DNA of 23,942 nt from an uncultured Bacilli bacterium. Lineage in GTDB: Bacteria; Bacillota_I; Bacilli_A; RF39; UBA660. Shown piece by piece: positions 1 through 7,050 of the stretch. The position numbers and the translations under genes are program-made. Numbering within the stretch: position 1 is the stretch's first letter; each line of letters begins with the position of its first letter. The notes below the pieces were generated by a model that was not told the DNA's origin, made no database searches, and saw nothing but the letters and a program-made list of their open reading frames with translations. The stretch is from the NCBI GenBank assembly GCA_947630865.1, contig CANRJE010000010.1, positions 1 through 23,942 of the forward strand, in the 5' to 3' direction.

Positions 1-51
1 ACCTACTTCAACAAGGTATTGTTTACCACCTGTTTTAATAACTGCTTTCAT
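1..51 (-). CDS. rplU: 50S ribosomal protein L21, N-terminal fragment (runs off the window)
   Basis: Only the first 17 codons are in the window. They read MKAVIKTGGKQYLVEVG, the typical bL21 start (M-x-A-V-I-x-T-G-G-K-Q-Y). bL21 is a large-subunit ribosomal protein. The start is supported by a strong ribosome-binding site, GGAGG at 57-61, five bases before the ATG. A sigma-A promoter and a structured leader lie upstream. The gene continues beyond position 1, so its downstream partners (usually a small cysteine-protease gene and rpmA) cannot be seen. Confidence 0.93.
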   Translation of the reverse strand, partial: MKAVIKTGGKQYLVEVG

Positions 52-61
52 TTTTTCCTCC

Positions 62-141
62 TTTATACTAGACTCGCTTTTAAGGTACAAATTACTTTGT
101 TTTTAACCTTTTCAATGCGGTTTGAGCTAGAGGCTTCAAAC
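62..141 (-). promoter_or_regulatory. Candidate L21 leader (structured 5'-UTR of rplU)
   Basis: The leader between the predicted start point (about 141) and the rplU ribosome-binding site folds into nested helices. An outer stem pairs CTAGCTC (124-130) with GAGTCTAG (68-75), with one bulged base. Inside it AAGGT (106-110) pairs with ACCTT (82-86), and ACAAA (96-100) pairs with TTTGT (87-91) around a four-base loop. Firmicutes are known to carry an L21 leader at this place, thought to let L21 autoregulate its operon. Position and nested helices agree with that, but I could not run a covariance model. Confidence 0.6.
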
Positions 142-147
142 ATATCG

Positions 148-176
148 ATTTTAACATATAATCCCTAGTAAGTCAA
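148..176 (-). promoter_or_regulatory. Sigma-A promoter of rplU
   Basis: On the minus strand TTGACT (171-176) is followed by a 17-base spacer and TAAAAT (148-153), close to the TTGACA/TATAAT consensus at the ideal spacing. It faces rplU and predicts a leader of about 90 bases. Confidence 0.8.
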
Positions 177-192
177 GGAAAATCATCATCAT

Positions 193-220
193 TTGTAATA
201 ATTTTAAAATCTGTTATAAT
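193..220 (+). promoter_or_regulatory. Promoter of the metallophosphoesterase gene
   Basis: A perfect TATAAT lies at 215-220. TTGTAA at 193-198, sixteen bases upstream, is a plausible -35. The start point would be near 227, leaving a leader of only about 12 bases, just enough for the G-rich ribosome-binding site at 230-234. The promoter is divergent from that of rplU. Confidence 0.65.
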
Positions 221-238
221 ATAGTTATAGGGGGATAT

Positions 239-1156
239 ATGGAATCAAATATTTCTAGTTATTTAAATAAATTTTTTATAGATAATTATATGCTAACTTC
301 ACCTTTTTATAACAACAAAAGCCTAAAATTATTAAATCTTACAGATTTTCATTTTCATAAAAATGTTCCAAGAGAAATATATCAAATTTTAATTCAAAAA
401 ATATCTGAACAAAAACCTGATTTTATACTAATGCCTGGTGATATAATAGAAAATTCTGATTTCTTATCTGATTCAAGTAGTATGAATTATTTAATAAGTC
501 TTTTCAAAGAATTATCTTTTACTAGTAAAATAATTATTGTTCTTGGTAATCATGAATTAAAATATCAAAAAAGTCTTTTAGATATGCTAGTTTGGTTTAA
601 AGGACTAAGTAATATTCCTAATGTTTATTTTTTAGAAAACGAAACTTTAACAGTAGATAACATATCTTTTCATGGTTTTTCTCCAAGTTATGATACTTAT
701 ATTAGACCAAAAAATTTAAAAATTCGTGATAAATATATTAAACAATTTCTAACTTCTAATTTTAAAATTAAAGATGATTCTTATAATATTCTTTTAACGC
801 ACTCCCCTATTCTTTTATTTGATTCTTATGTAAAAAAAGAATTAGATTCTCTTCAAAAAATGGATTTAATAGTATCTGGACATTTACATGATGGATATCT
901 TCCAAAATCTCTAGATAAATACTTTTCTGATAAGCAAATTGGTATTTATTGTACTCCTTATATGTCACCTTTTAAAGATATATATCCAAGAGGGATACAT
1001 GAATATGGCCGAGGATATATTCTAGTTGGTCAAGGTTTTCGCAAATACACACATGATAATTTTTTCTTTAATTTTCTTGAAAAGCATACAGCTAATGATA
1101 TAGAAACGATAACTCTTGAACATCAAAAAACTTTAAGTTATAAAAAACAAGTTTAA
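239..1156 (+). CDS. Calcineurin-like metallophosphoesterase (YkuE/YaeI-like)
   Basis: A 305-residue phosphoesterase with every motif of the calcineurin-like superfamily in order: DFH (D36, H38), GD (D68), GNHE (103-106), THS (H188) and GHLH (214-217). These residues normally hold two metal ions and hydrolyse phosphomonoesters or diesters. The layout resembles YkuE/YaeI-type membrane-associated enzymes, but there is no signal peptide or membrane segment, so a cytoplasmic location is likely. The first 28 residues precede the fold and are not recognisable. The ribosome-binding site GGGGG is only four bases from the ATG. This is the only plus-strand gene in the window. Its stop codon overlaps that of the convergent gene within a shared terminator. 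The substrate is unknown. Confidence 0.85.
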   Translation: MESNISSYLNKFFIDNYMLTSPFYNNKSLKLLNLTDFHFHKNVPREIYQILIQKISEQKPDFILMPGDIIENSDFLSDSSSMNYLISLFKELSFTSKIIIVLGNHELKYQKSLLDMLVWFKGLSNIPNVYFLENETLTVDNISFHGFSPSYDTYIRPKNLKIRDKYIKQFLTSNFKIKDDSYNILLTHSPILLFDSYVKKELDSLQKMDLIVSGHLHDGYLPKSLDKYFSDKQIGIYCTPYMSPFKDIYPRGIHEYGRGYILVGQGFRKYTHDNFFFNFLEKHTANDIETITLEHQKTLSYKKQV

Positions 1157-1176
1157 TTAACCGTTAAACTTGTTTT
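1144..1176. terminator. Bidirectional intrinsic terminator shared by two convergent genes
   Basis: A 13-bp perfect stem (1144-1156 paired with 1164-1176) closes a 7-base loop. An A-run lies on the left and a T-run on the right, so it reads as an intrinsic terminator from both sides. Both stop codons, TAA at 1154-1156 (+) and TAA at 1155-1153 (-), fall inside the left arm. The stem therefore also encodes the last codons of both proteins. Confidence 0.85.
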
Positions 1177-2028
1177 AATTTTATTAATTATAAAATTCTT
1201 ATCTTTATATTTTAATTCAATTGTCTTAATACCTTTATATTCATAAGTTTTTGTATCATCTTTATAATTTGCTAATGCGAATACTAAAGTTACTTTATCT
1301 TCATCAATTGCTTTATAAATTAAATCGTGTTTATATGATTGATAAGAAAATTCATCAAAAGTCAAAACTACATTTTCTCCTTCTTGATATAATCTTATCT
1401 TATCATCACTTGAATATGAATTTGTAAATTTAATTTTAATATTATCTTTATCTAAATAATTTTTAAAATACTTAGCTAAAGTTTGATATGGCATTTCTTT
1501 TTTACTAATTAAACAATTTTCTTCATCTGGAGTACAAAGTGTATAATCTTCTGTATTACCCCATATAAAGTAGATTGCAAATAAATTTATTTGTTCATCA
1601 TTTAAATTAACTAATTCAAAGTCTTCAATATTATAAATAACACTTCTAGCATTACGAATAAAATTACTAATCATTTCATCAGTTATATGATAATCAATTT
1701 TTTCTTCGCATTTATCTTCTTTTGGTTTTAAATAATTATTATAAAGAACGAATATTAGAAACAATAAAGCTATAAAAATAACTATTGTAAAAAGAATACT
1801 AACAATGCTTTGAATTTTCTCATTGATATCATTTGTTTTTAAATTTTCTTCTTTAACATTTTGAACTTTTTTAGAATTTTTTTGAGATGTATTTTTGTTT
1901 TCTATTTTATTTTTTTCTTTAGATTTATTTTTAGAAATATCTTTTTCTAGTTTTGTATCAACACCATTTAATACTTTTTTAGTTTTATTTTCAGGTAATT
2001 TCTTTTTTCCTGTTTTTTTCTTAGCCAT
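1153..2028 (-). CDS. Lysine-rich single-pass membrane protein of unknown function
   Basis: The 291-residue protein has a very lysine- and asparagine-rich N-terminal part (1-70), one hydrophobic helix (about 76-97), and a folded-looking C-terminal domain of about 190 residues. Positive charges before the helix place the N-terminus inside and the C-terminal domain outside. The outer domain holds three cysteines (C107 and two in a C-x7-C-like pair near residues 164-171), which could form a disulphide. I recognise no family. It is the last gene of the nusB-xseA-unknown-xseB operon, seven bases after xseB, and its GAGGA ribosome-binding site overlaps the xseB stop. The lysine-rich tail could bind nucleic acid or acidic phospholipid, but this is only a guess. 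Confidence 0.75.
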   Translation of the reverse strand: MAKKKTGKKKLPENKTKKVLNGVDTKLEKDISKNKSKEKNKIENKNTSQKNSKKVQNVKEENLKTNDINEKIQSIVSILFTIVIFIALLFLIFVLYNNYLKPKEDKCEEKIDYHITDEMISNFIRNARSVIYNIEDFELVNLNDEQINLFAIYFIWGNTEDYTLCTPDEENCLISKKEMPYQTLAKYFKNYLDKDNIKIKFTNSYSSDDKIRLYQEGENVVLTFDEFSYQSYKHDLIYKAIDEDKVTLVFALANYKDDTKTYEYKGIKTIELKYKDKNFIINKIKTSLTVN

Positions 2029-2035
2029 ATTATCC

Positions 2036-2269
2036 TCACGATTCTTCTATTTCAAAGTCTTTTAATTCTCCATCTGTTCCTAATATTTTATTAATTGAAT
2101 TAGTTGCATTCTTTAATTTTTTATCACATATTTCAGCTATTTTACATGCTTCTGTAAATTTATTAATTGCATCATCTAAAGGTATTTCTCCTGTTTCTAA
2201 TTCTTTAACAATTGTTTCTAATTTCTTAATATTTTCTTCAAAATTTAATTCTTTCTCTTCTTTAGCCAT
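2036..2269 (-). CDS. xseB: Exodeoxyribonuclease VII small subunit
   Basis: The 77-residue protein matches XseB along its full length: F-E-E-x-I-K-K-L-E-x-I-V near the start, then L-E-x-G-E-x-P-L-D-x-A near residue 27, and a second helix with conserved spacing. XseB helices bind the long XseA coiled coil, and several copies per XseA form exonuclease VII, which degrades single-stranded DNA into oligonucleotides. The ribosome-binding site AGGAGG is four bases from the ATG and lies inside the end of the upstream gene, which overlaps xseB by 8 bases. Translational coupling is likely. In most Firmicutes xseB follows xseA directly; here one unknown gene separates them. Confidence 0.95.
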   Translation of the reverse strand: MAKEEKELNFEENIKKLETIVKELETGEIPLDDAINKFTEACKIAEICDKKLKNATNSINKILGTDGELKDFEIEES

Positions 2270-3014
2270 AATTCCTCCTATTATTTTTAATATATTTTCT
2301 AACTTTAGTCTTTTCTACTTTATCTTCCGATTTGTTATCAAAATCATTATCTTCTTTAGTATTTATTTCTTCAACCATTATTATAGTTTCAATATCAATT
2401 AAACCAAATTCTTTAAAGGAATATAATAAATCTTCTAATTCTTTAATATCTTTAGGAATTTGTTTTAACTCTAATAAAGTTTTTATAAATAGTGTTTCTT
2501 TAAACTCTTTTTCGCTTTTTATATGTAATTTAATTTTCGCTTTAAAATCATTAAAATTAAAGTAAAATGTAAAAATATTATATTCTTTATCGTTTATCAT
2601 TCTTTTTACTATAGGTCTTCCAAAACGTGAAAATCTCTTTACTATTTTAATTCCTGTTTCTTTATTTTCATAAATTCTTTCAAAGATAATTGGTAAATCA
2701 TATTTTATAGTATATAAATCATAAAAAATATCTTTAGGATTTTCAATAATTAAATAACTATTAATATGATCAATATAAACATAAAATTCAATTATCTTTC
2801 CATCTTGAAAAGCTTCTATATTTAAATATATATATGGATTATAATCTCTTATTTCTTTTATTGCAATTTCATTTAGCAAAGTATCAGTATATTTTGAATA
2901 TTGCAATGGAAATAAGTTTTTTATAACAATTCTTAAGTCAAAACCTTTTTTCTCAATATAATAATTTAAGATTTTATTTATTTTTTTAGTTACTAGTAGT
3001 TTTGTTTCATTCAT
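2262..3014 (-). CDS. Unknown protein encoded between xseA and xseB
   Basis: This 250-residue protein belongs to no family I recognise. It has no signal peptide or membrane helix. It seems to alternate strands and helices (residues 1-200), followed by a short acidic then basic tail (about 215-250). It overlaps xseA by 8 bases at its start and xseB by 8 bases at its end, so all three genes are almost certainly made together. Its last codons contain the xseB ribosome-binding site: the AGGAGG motif encodes the Arg-Arg pair in its C-terminus. The location suggests a link to exonuclease VII or to DNA repair, but gene order is the only evidence. Confidence 0.8.
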   Translation of the reverse strand: MNETKLLVTKKINKILNYYIEKKGFDLRIVIKNLFPLQYSKYTDTLLNEIAIKEIRDYNPYIYLNIEAFQDGKIIEFYVYIDHINSYLIIENPKDIFYDLYTIKYDLPIIFERIYENKETGIKIVKRFSRFGRPIVKRMINDKEYNIFTFYFNFNDFKAKIKLHIKSEKEFKETLFIKTLLELKQIPKDIKELEDLLYSFKEFGLIDIETIIMVEEINTKEDNDFDNKSEDKVEKTKVRKYIKNNRRNYG

Positions 3015-4341
3015 ATGTTTTTAAAACCTCACTTTCAATGTAGCCATCAACAACTCTTGTTGTTATTAAATCACCTTTTTTTAGATTAACTTTTGAGATA
3101 ATCGAACTATCTTTAAAAGTTGTAATTGAATAACCTCTTTTTAAAGTAGTGATAGGATTTAAAATTTCAACTTTGTTTAATAGATTAGTATATATATTTT
3201 TTTTATCTTGTAAAGTCTTTTCCATTGCATTTTTTAATCTTTTGCAGTAATCATCATATAAATATTTTTTATCAGTTACTAATATCATAGGATTTTTAAA
3301 TATTAAACTGCTTTTTAAGAGATTTAAATTTGTCTCTTTATTCCCGATATAAGTTTTCATAGTATTAAGAAGTTTTTCATACAACAAATCAAACATTTGT
3401 TCTTTTACTTCATACATACGTTTAGGATTTTTAAATATTGGACTAGCTTTAATATTATCAAGTCTTTCAGTATATAAATTTATTAGATTGTATATAACTT
3501 TATGAAGACGTATGGTTACTTGTTCAAGATAATTTCTAACATCAACGATATTAGGAACAGCCATTTCTGCAGCACCTGTTGGAGTAGGAGCTCTTTTATC
3601 AGCTACAAAGTCAGCAATTGTAAAATCTATTTCATGGCCAACAGCTGAGATTATAGGAATTTTTGAATCATAGATCGCTCTTGCTACTTCCTCTTCATTA
3701 AAAGGCCACAAATCTTCGATTGACCCTCCTCCTCTACCAACAATTAAGATATCTAATCTATAAGTGTTTGCTAGTTTTATGTTTTTGACAATATCGTCTT
3801 TTGCAAATTCTCCTTGAACTAAGGATGGAAATAATATTGTTTCACATAAAGGCCATCGTCTTTTAATAGTAGACAATATATCTTTAATAGCTGCCCCTGT
3901 TGGAGCTGTAATAATACCTATTTTCTCAGGAATTTTTGGAATTTTTTGTTTATGACTTTCTAAAAACAATCCTTCTTTTTGTAATGTTTCTTTTAATTTT
4001 TCAAAGGCTAAATAAAGATTGCCATATCCATCTTCCATCATTTCTTCAACATAAATTTGATAAGCACCACTTGCTTCATATACACTAACACGACCTGTTA
4101 CTAATACTTTCATTCCATCAGCAACTGGAAATTTAACACGTGATGCATTACTTTGAAACATAATAGCATTTATTCTTGAAGTTTCATCTTTTAAAGTAAA
4201 ATAAAAATGTCCTCTTGTGTGGTTTTTGAAGTTAGAAATTTCACCTTTTAAGAAAACGATTCCTAAATTTGGATCGTTATCTATTTTATATTTTAAATAT
4301 TTGTTTAAGGCACTTACTGTTATATAATTATTCTTTTCCAT
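3007..4341 (-). CDS. xseA: Exodeoxyribonuclease VII large subunit
   Basis: XseA is the catalytic subunit of exonuclease VII, a metal-dependent nuclease that degrades single-stranded DNA from both ends. At 444 residues it has the usual length. An N-terminal OB-fold (about 6-105, with LKGEISNF and GHFYFTLKD) binds the strand. The nuclease core follows, with GIITAPTGAAIKDIL (142-156), VGRGGGSIEDLW (201-212) and GHEIDFTIADFVADKRAPTPT (235-255), and then the long helical region that binds XseB. The ATG at 4341 has a GAGGA site seven to eight bases before it and overlaps nusB by 14 bases. The order nusB-xseA matches other Firmicutes, except that folD is absent between them. Confidence 0.97.
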   Translation of the reverse strand: MEKNNYITVSALNKYLKYKIDNDPNLGIVFLKGEISNFKNHTRGHFYFTLKDETSRINAIMFQSNASRVKFPVADGMKVLVTGRVSVYEASGAYQIYVEEMMEDGYGNLYLAFEKLKETLQKEGLFLESHKQKIPKIPEKIGIITAPTGAAIKDILSTIKRRWPLCETILFPSLVQGEFAKDDIVKNIKLANTYRLDILIVGRGGGSIEDLWPFNEEEVARAIYDSKIPIISAVGHEIDFTIADFVADKRAPTPTGAAEMAVPNIVDVRNYLEQVTIRLHKVIYNLINLYTERLDNIKASPIFKNPKRMYEVKEQMFDLLYEKLLNTMKTYIGNKETNLNLLKSSLIFKNPMILVTDKKYLYDDYCKRLKNAMEKTLQDKKNIYTNLLNKVEILNPITTLKRGYSITTFKDSSIISKVNLKKGDLITTRVVDGYIESEVLKTYE

Positions 4342-4741
4342 TTAAATCCTCATTATGATATATAGCATCCATTACGGCATTTACCATTTTAACAACGTCG
4401 GTATCACTATATTTTTTAGCAAGTTCAATCGTTTCATTAATACAAACAATGGAAGGAGTGTTCGTATACAATAATTCATAAATACCTAAACTTAAAATAG
4501 CTTTATCTACTTTACTCAATCTATCAATTGTCCAATCTTTCAAGTAATTATTAGCAATCTTTGTAATCTCATCTTGATGTTTAATAACACCATTAACAGA
4601 ATCATTTAAAAAGGCATTTTCTACTTCTAATTGTTCTTTAATTAAAGTATTAACATCATATTTAACATTTGTATTATTTAAGATGTATACTTGATAAAGT
4701 ACCTTAACAATAATATCACGAAGTTCTGACCTACTTTTCAT
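4328..4741 (-). CDS. nusB: Transcription antitermination factor NusB
   Basis: NusB binds boxA RNA together with NusE (S10) and promotes antitermination of rRNA operons. The protein is all-helical and ends in the conserved block VDKAILSLGIYELLY...P...INETIELAKKYSDTDVVKMVNAVMD, typical of the NusB C-terminal half. I place the start at 4741 (MKSRSEL, 137 residues). The longer reading from the ATG at 4759 has no ribosome-binding site, while GGTGG lies five bases before 4741, and NusB proteins usually begin with an R-x-x-A/D-x-x-x-L helix at once. It lies 22 bases after the M23 gene and overlaps xseA by 14 bases. Confidence 0.95.
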   Translation of the reverse strand: MKSRSELRDIIVKVLYQVYILNNTNVKYDVNTLIKEQLEVENAFLNDSVNGVIKHQDEITKIANNYLKDWTIDRLSKVDKAILSLGIYELLYTNTPSIVCINETIELAKKYSDTDVVKMVNAVMDAIYHNEDLNGKE

Positions 4742-4763
4742 AATAACCACCAACTTCATTGTA

Positions 4764-5627
4764 TCATAAAATACCTAATTTTTTTAGTATTTTTTGAATA
4801 AATTCAATAATTTTTCTGAAGAAGTTTTTTATAAAGTTTGAAGTTTTAGATTCTTCTTCCAAATTATCTTCAGAAATTTCTTCTACTTGATTTGAAGTTT
4901 CTTCTTTTGGTTCTTTTGAATTAGAATCTTGATTTACAATATCATCTTCTTTTTCTTCTTTTAAATATAATTTGGCATATTCTTTTTTATAAGCAATCCA
5001 TTTATCTTTTTCTATCATATACCATGTATAATCTGCTGTAATTTTACTATTTAAAATATTATAAATTCCTGAATTAATATAACCTAAAATAGTTCCATTA
5101 GGAGAAGTTCTTGTTCTTAAATTCTTGATAGTTACTTCTATTTGATCAAGATTTTTATCACGATTGACGGGACTTCCTACATATTTAACTAATTCCGGAT
5201 AATTATATTTTTCAAAATCTTCCCAGTTTCTCACGTTCCAACTTTTATTAAAGTCATTTTCAGGAAACATACCAAAATGTAAATGTATTCCTGTAACTTC
5301 ACCTGTTGCTCCAACATAACCTATGATAGTTGAATTTGTTACTTTATCCCCTCTTTTTACACTTATTTTATCTAAATGTTGATAGATAACTGTTTTTTTA
5401 AGTCTTGGAAAATTAACATAAACATAATTACCATTAGCTTTAGCAAATCCCGTTGCTAATACTTTTCCATCTTCAAGAGCATAAGTTGCTAATTTTTTAT
5501 TGTTTGTTCCATAGTCTACTCCTGAATGCAAAGTTTTTACTTTCGTAATCGGATGGATTCTATATCCAAAATTACTAGTTATATAAGGGTCATAATTTTT
5601 AAATAAACGATAACCATTCTTACTCAT
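4764..5627 (-). CDS. M23 (LytM) metallopeptidase with SH3-like domain and C-terminal amphipathic helix
   Basis: The 287-residue protein starts straight into a LytM zinc-endopeptidase domain (about 10-125). All ligands are present: HSGVD (H34, D38), YQH (H84) and HLHFG (H115, H117). Such domains cut peptidoglycan cross-bridges. An SH3-like segment (about 163-222), usually for wall binding, and an acidic Glu/Asn linker (225-262) follow. A hydrophobic-basic helix ends the protein (about 263-287). No signal peptide is visible, so export is unexplained: it may act as an endolysin-type enzyme, or the C-terminal helix may target the membrane. The ribosome-binding site GGAGG lies six bases before the ATG. 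It is two genes downstream of spoIIP. A role like the LytM protein SpoIIQ is possible but unproven. Confidence 0.85.
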   Translation of the reverse strand: MSKNGYRLFKNYDPYITSNFGYRIHPITKVKTLHSGVDYGTNNKKLATYALEDGKVLATGFAKANGNYVYVNFPRLKKTVIYQHLDKISVKRGDKVTNSTIIGYVGATGEVTGIHLHFGMFPENDFNKSWNVRNWEDFEKYNYPELVKYVGSPVNRDKNLDQIEVTIKNLRTRTSPNGTILGYINSGIYNILNSKITADYTWYMIEKDKWIAYKKEYAKLYLKEEKEDDIVNQDSNSKEPKEETSNQVEEISEDNLEEESKTSNFIKNFFRKIIEFIQKILKKLGIL

Positions 5628-5643
5628 AATTCACCTCCATAGT

Positions 5644-5649
5644 ATTATA
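5644..5649 (-). promoter_or_regulatory. Possible -10 element upstream of the M23 gene
   Basis: A perfect TATAAT faces the M23-nusB-xse operon and would give a leader of about ten bases, as in other transcripts here. I see no good -35 at 16-18 bases, so this needs another sigma factor, an activator, or chance. Confidence 0.3.
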
Positions 5650-5656
5650 TTTATAT

Positions 5657-5689
5657 AAAAAAAGAATAAATAATTAGATTATCTATTCT
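5657..5689 (-). terminator. Weak intrinsic terminator after the 104-residue gene
   Basis: AGAATA (5684-5689) can pair with TATTCT (5663-5668), followed on the minus strand by a run of T. The loop is long (15 bases) and can itself form a 4-bp hairpin. The stem is short and AT-rich, so read-through into the M23 gene is likely. Confidence 0.35.
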
Positions 5690-5722
5690 AAACTATTATT
5701 TTATGTAATTTTTATTATTTTG

Positions 5723-6037
5723 TTACTCAACAAAACTACCTAATTTCTGAAATATAAATTTAATAATTGAATCAAAAACATTTGAAACTTTATCAGAAAA
5801 ATTTAAAGATGCTTTAGTTGACTTAGTACTATAGTCTTTCTTTTCTTTTACATAGTTTTCTAATGAAATATCTTTACCATCTTTTACATCTTCTTCAAAT
5901 TCTTCTATCATTTGATTAGTAAGAATAACATTATTTCCTTTAACTTTTTCAGAGTATCCATTTTGATAAGCATAAAAAAGTCCTAAAAAACCAATTATAA
6001 GTACTAAAACAAAACTTTTAAAGATTTTCTTTTTCAT
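5723..6037 (-). CDS. Small N-terminally anchored membrane protein of unknown function, next to spoIIP
   Basis: A 104-residue protein with a short basic start, one hydrophobic segment (about 8-24), an acidic middle (about 40-70) and an amphipathic C-terminal helix (about 78-104) ending in FIFQKLG. The anchor should leave the rest outside the cytoplasmic membrane. I know no matching family. The helix resembles the end of the neighbouring M23 peptidase (II-x-FI-x-KLG). The gene sits between spoIIP and that peptidase, with a GGTGA ribosome-binding site before the ATG. A part in the same wall-remodelling process is a reasonable inference from position alone. Confidence 0.75.
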   Translation of the reverse strand: MKKKIFKSFVLVLIIGFLGLFYAYQNGYSEKVKGNNVILTNQMIEEFEEDVKDGKDISLENYVKEKKDYSTKSTKASLNFSDKVSNVFDSIIKFIFQKLGSFVE

Positions 6038-6086
6038 ATTATCACCAGCTAAATTATATAAAATTAAAAAAAATCTTTTTGTCGAA

Positions 6087-6965
6087 TTATTTGTTTAAAT
6101 TAATATAATTATAAAGCATATTTGCAATAACTTTTAATGAATTTGATACTTCATCAATTGTATTATCTACTCCTCCTACTTCAATTAAAATTGTATTAGC
6201 ATTAAAGTCTTGATTATAAACACCATTTACACCTTTTCCCTTTTTTTCATATATTCCTCTAGAAAGACCACGATAGTTTTCATTTAAAAAATCATTCATA
6301 TTGCTAATTATCTTTTTATTTTCTATATAATTCTTATTTTCAAGACCAAGTAAAAACATTACCTTGGCATAACTAATATCATTTATTTTGGTTGTAGTTA
6401 TATTTTTTTTAACACTATCACGATGTAAATCAATAAAATAAATTAAAGAGTTATTTTTAAGTTTTTGTTCTTCCATAAGTTCTCTACTAACTTTATAACT
6501 ATCACTATAAGCTAAATTTCTTTCATTTACAATATCAATTGTTTTTTTACTTTCTACAATTGAATTAATACCAAGTTTTTTCAATTCATCTTCTAAAATA
6601 TAACTTGCTGTTTTAACTGTTGGAGTAATGTTATACAAATCATTTTTTTGATAACTATATTCTTCATCAGAATGTGTATTATAAATATATACAATTGCTT
6701 CATTTGTATTATAAACTATATTACTTACCTCTTTTGTTTCCTCTTTTTTTCTTTCTTTAAAATGTTTAATACCTTTTAAATATTTAATATACGAAGATAC
6801 TAAATCAATATTTACTTTTTCGTCTTTTTCTCTTTTAAAATCATTTTCCAGAATAGTTAAAATATTTGTATCAATATCCTTAATATTAAATTTGTAACTA
6901 AAGTAATATGTAAAAGCCATAATTATTAGTAAAATACTAGTCCATATAAAATGCTTTTTTTTCAT
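6087..6965 (-). CDS. spoIIP: SpoIIP-family peptidoglycan hydrolase (stage II sporulation protein P)
   Basis: SpoIIP is a membrane-anchored amidase and endopeptidase. In spore formers it works with SpoIID and SpoIIM to drive forespore engulfment. This 292-residue copy has an N-terminal anchor (about 6-24). Its catalytic domain carries the family motifs YIYNTHSDEEY (H98), YFIDLHRDS (H181), a FLLGLEN block, NYRGLSRGI, and YNQDFN followed by LIEVGG (E262). The three marked residues correspond to the zinc ligands and catalytic glutamate described for the family. It is shorter than the B. subtilis protein (about 400) mainly because the region before the catalytic domain is reduced. The GGTGAG site is three bases from the ATG. 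The family assignment is firm; whether this organism sporulates cannot be judged from this window. Confidence 0.9.
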   Translation of the reverse strand: MKKKHFIWTSILLIIMAFTYYFSYKFNIKDIDTNILTILENDFKREKDEKVNIDLVSSYIKYLKGIKHFKERKKEETKEVSNIVYNTNEAIVYIYNTHSDEEYSYQKNDLYNITPTVKTASYILEDELKKLGINSIVESKKTIDIVNERNLAYSDSYKVSRELMEEQKLKNNSLIYFIDLHRDSVKKNITTTKINDISYAKVMFLLGLENKNYIENKKIISNMNDFLNENYRGLSRGIYEKKGKGVNGVYNQDFNANTILIEVGGVDNTIDEVSNSLKVIANMLYNYINLNK

Positions 6966-7021
6966 CGACTCACCAGTACACTATATGTATATATTTTTTT
7001 AATTAGAACAAAATGAGCTAT

Positions 7022-7049
7022 AAAAAAAGACTTTCAATTGAAAATCTTT
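7022..7049 (-). terminator. Intrinsic terminator after the PRPP synthetase gene
   Basis: A 10-bp stem (AAAGATTTTC at 7040-7049 with GAAAGTCTTT at 7026-7035, one G-T pair) closes an AATT loop. A run of seven T on the minus strand (7022-7028) overlaps and follows the stem. It begins just after the prs stop codon. Confidence 0.85.
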
Positions 7050-7050
7050 A

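Noticed and set aside
2332..2565. Plus-strand open frame of 77 codons opposite the unknown xse-operon gene
   Set aside because: Serine/leucine-rich composition typical of antisense frames in AT-rich DNA, and no ribosome-binding site. The minus-strand frame has proper overlaps and a start.
6980..6987. CATATAGT upstream of spoIIP as a sigma-E -10 element
   Set aside because: It resembles the sigma-E consensus CATACAnT, but no convincing -35 lies 13-15 bases upstream, and such AT-rich octamers are expected by chance here.
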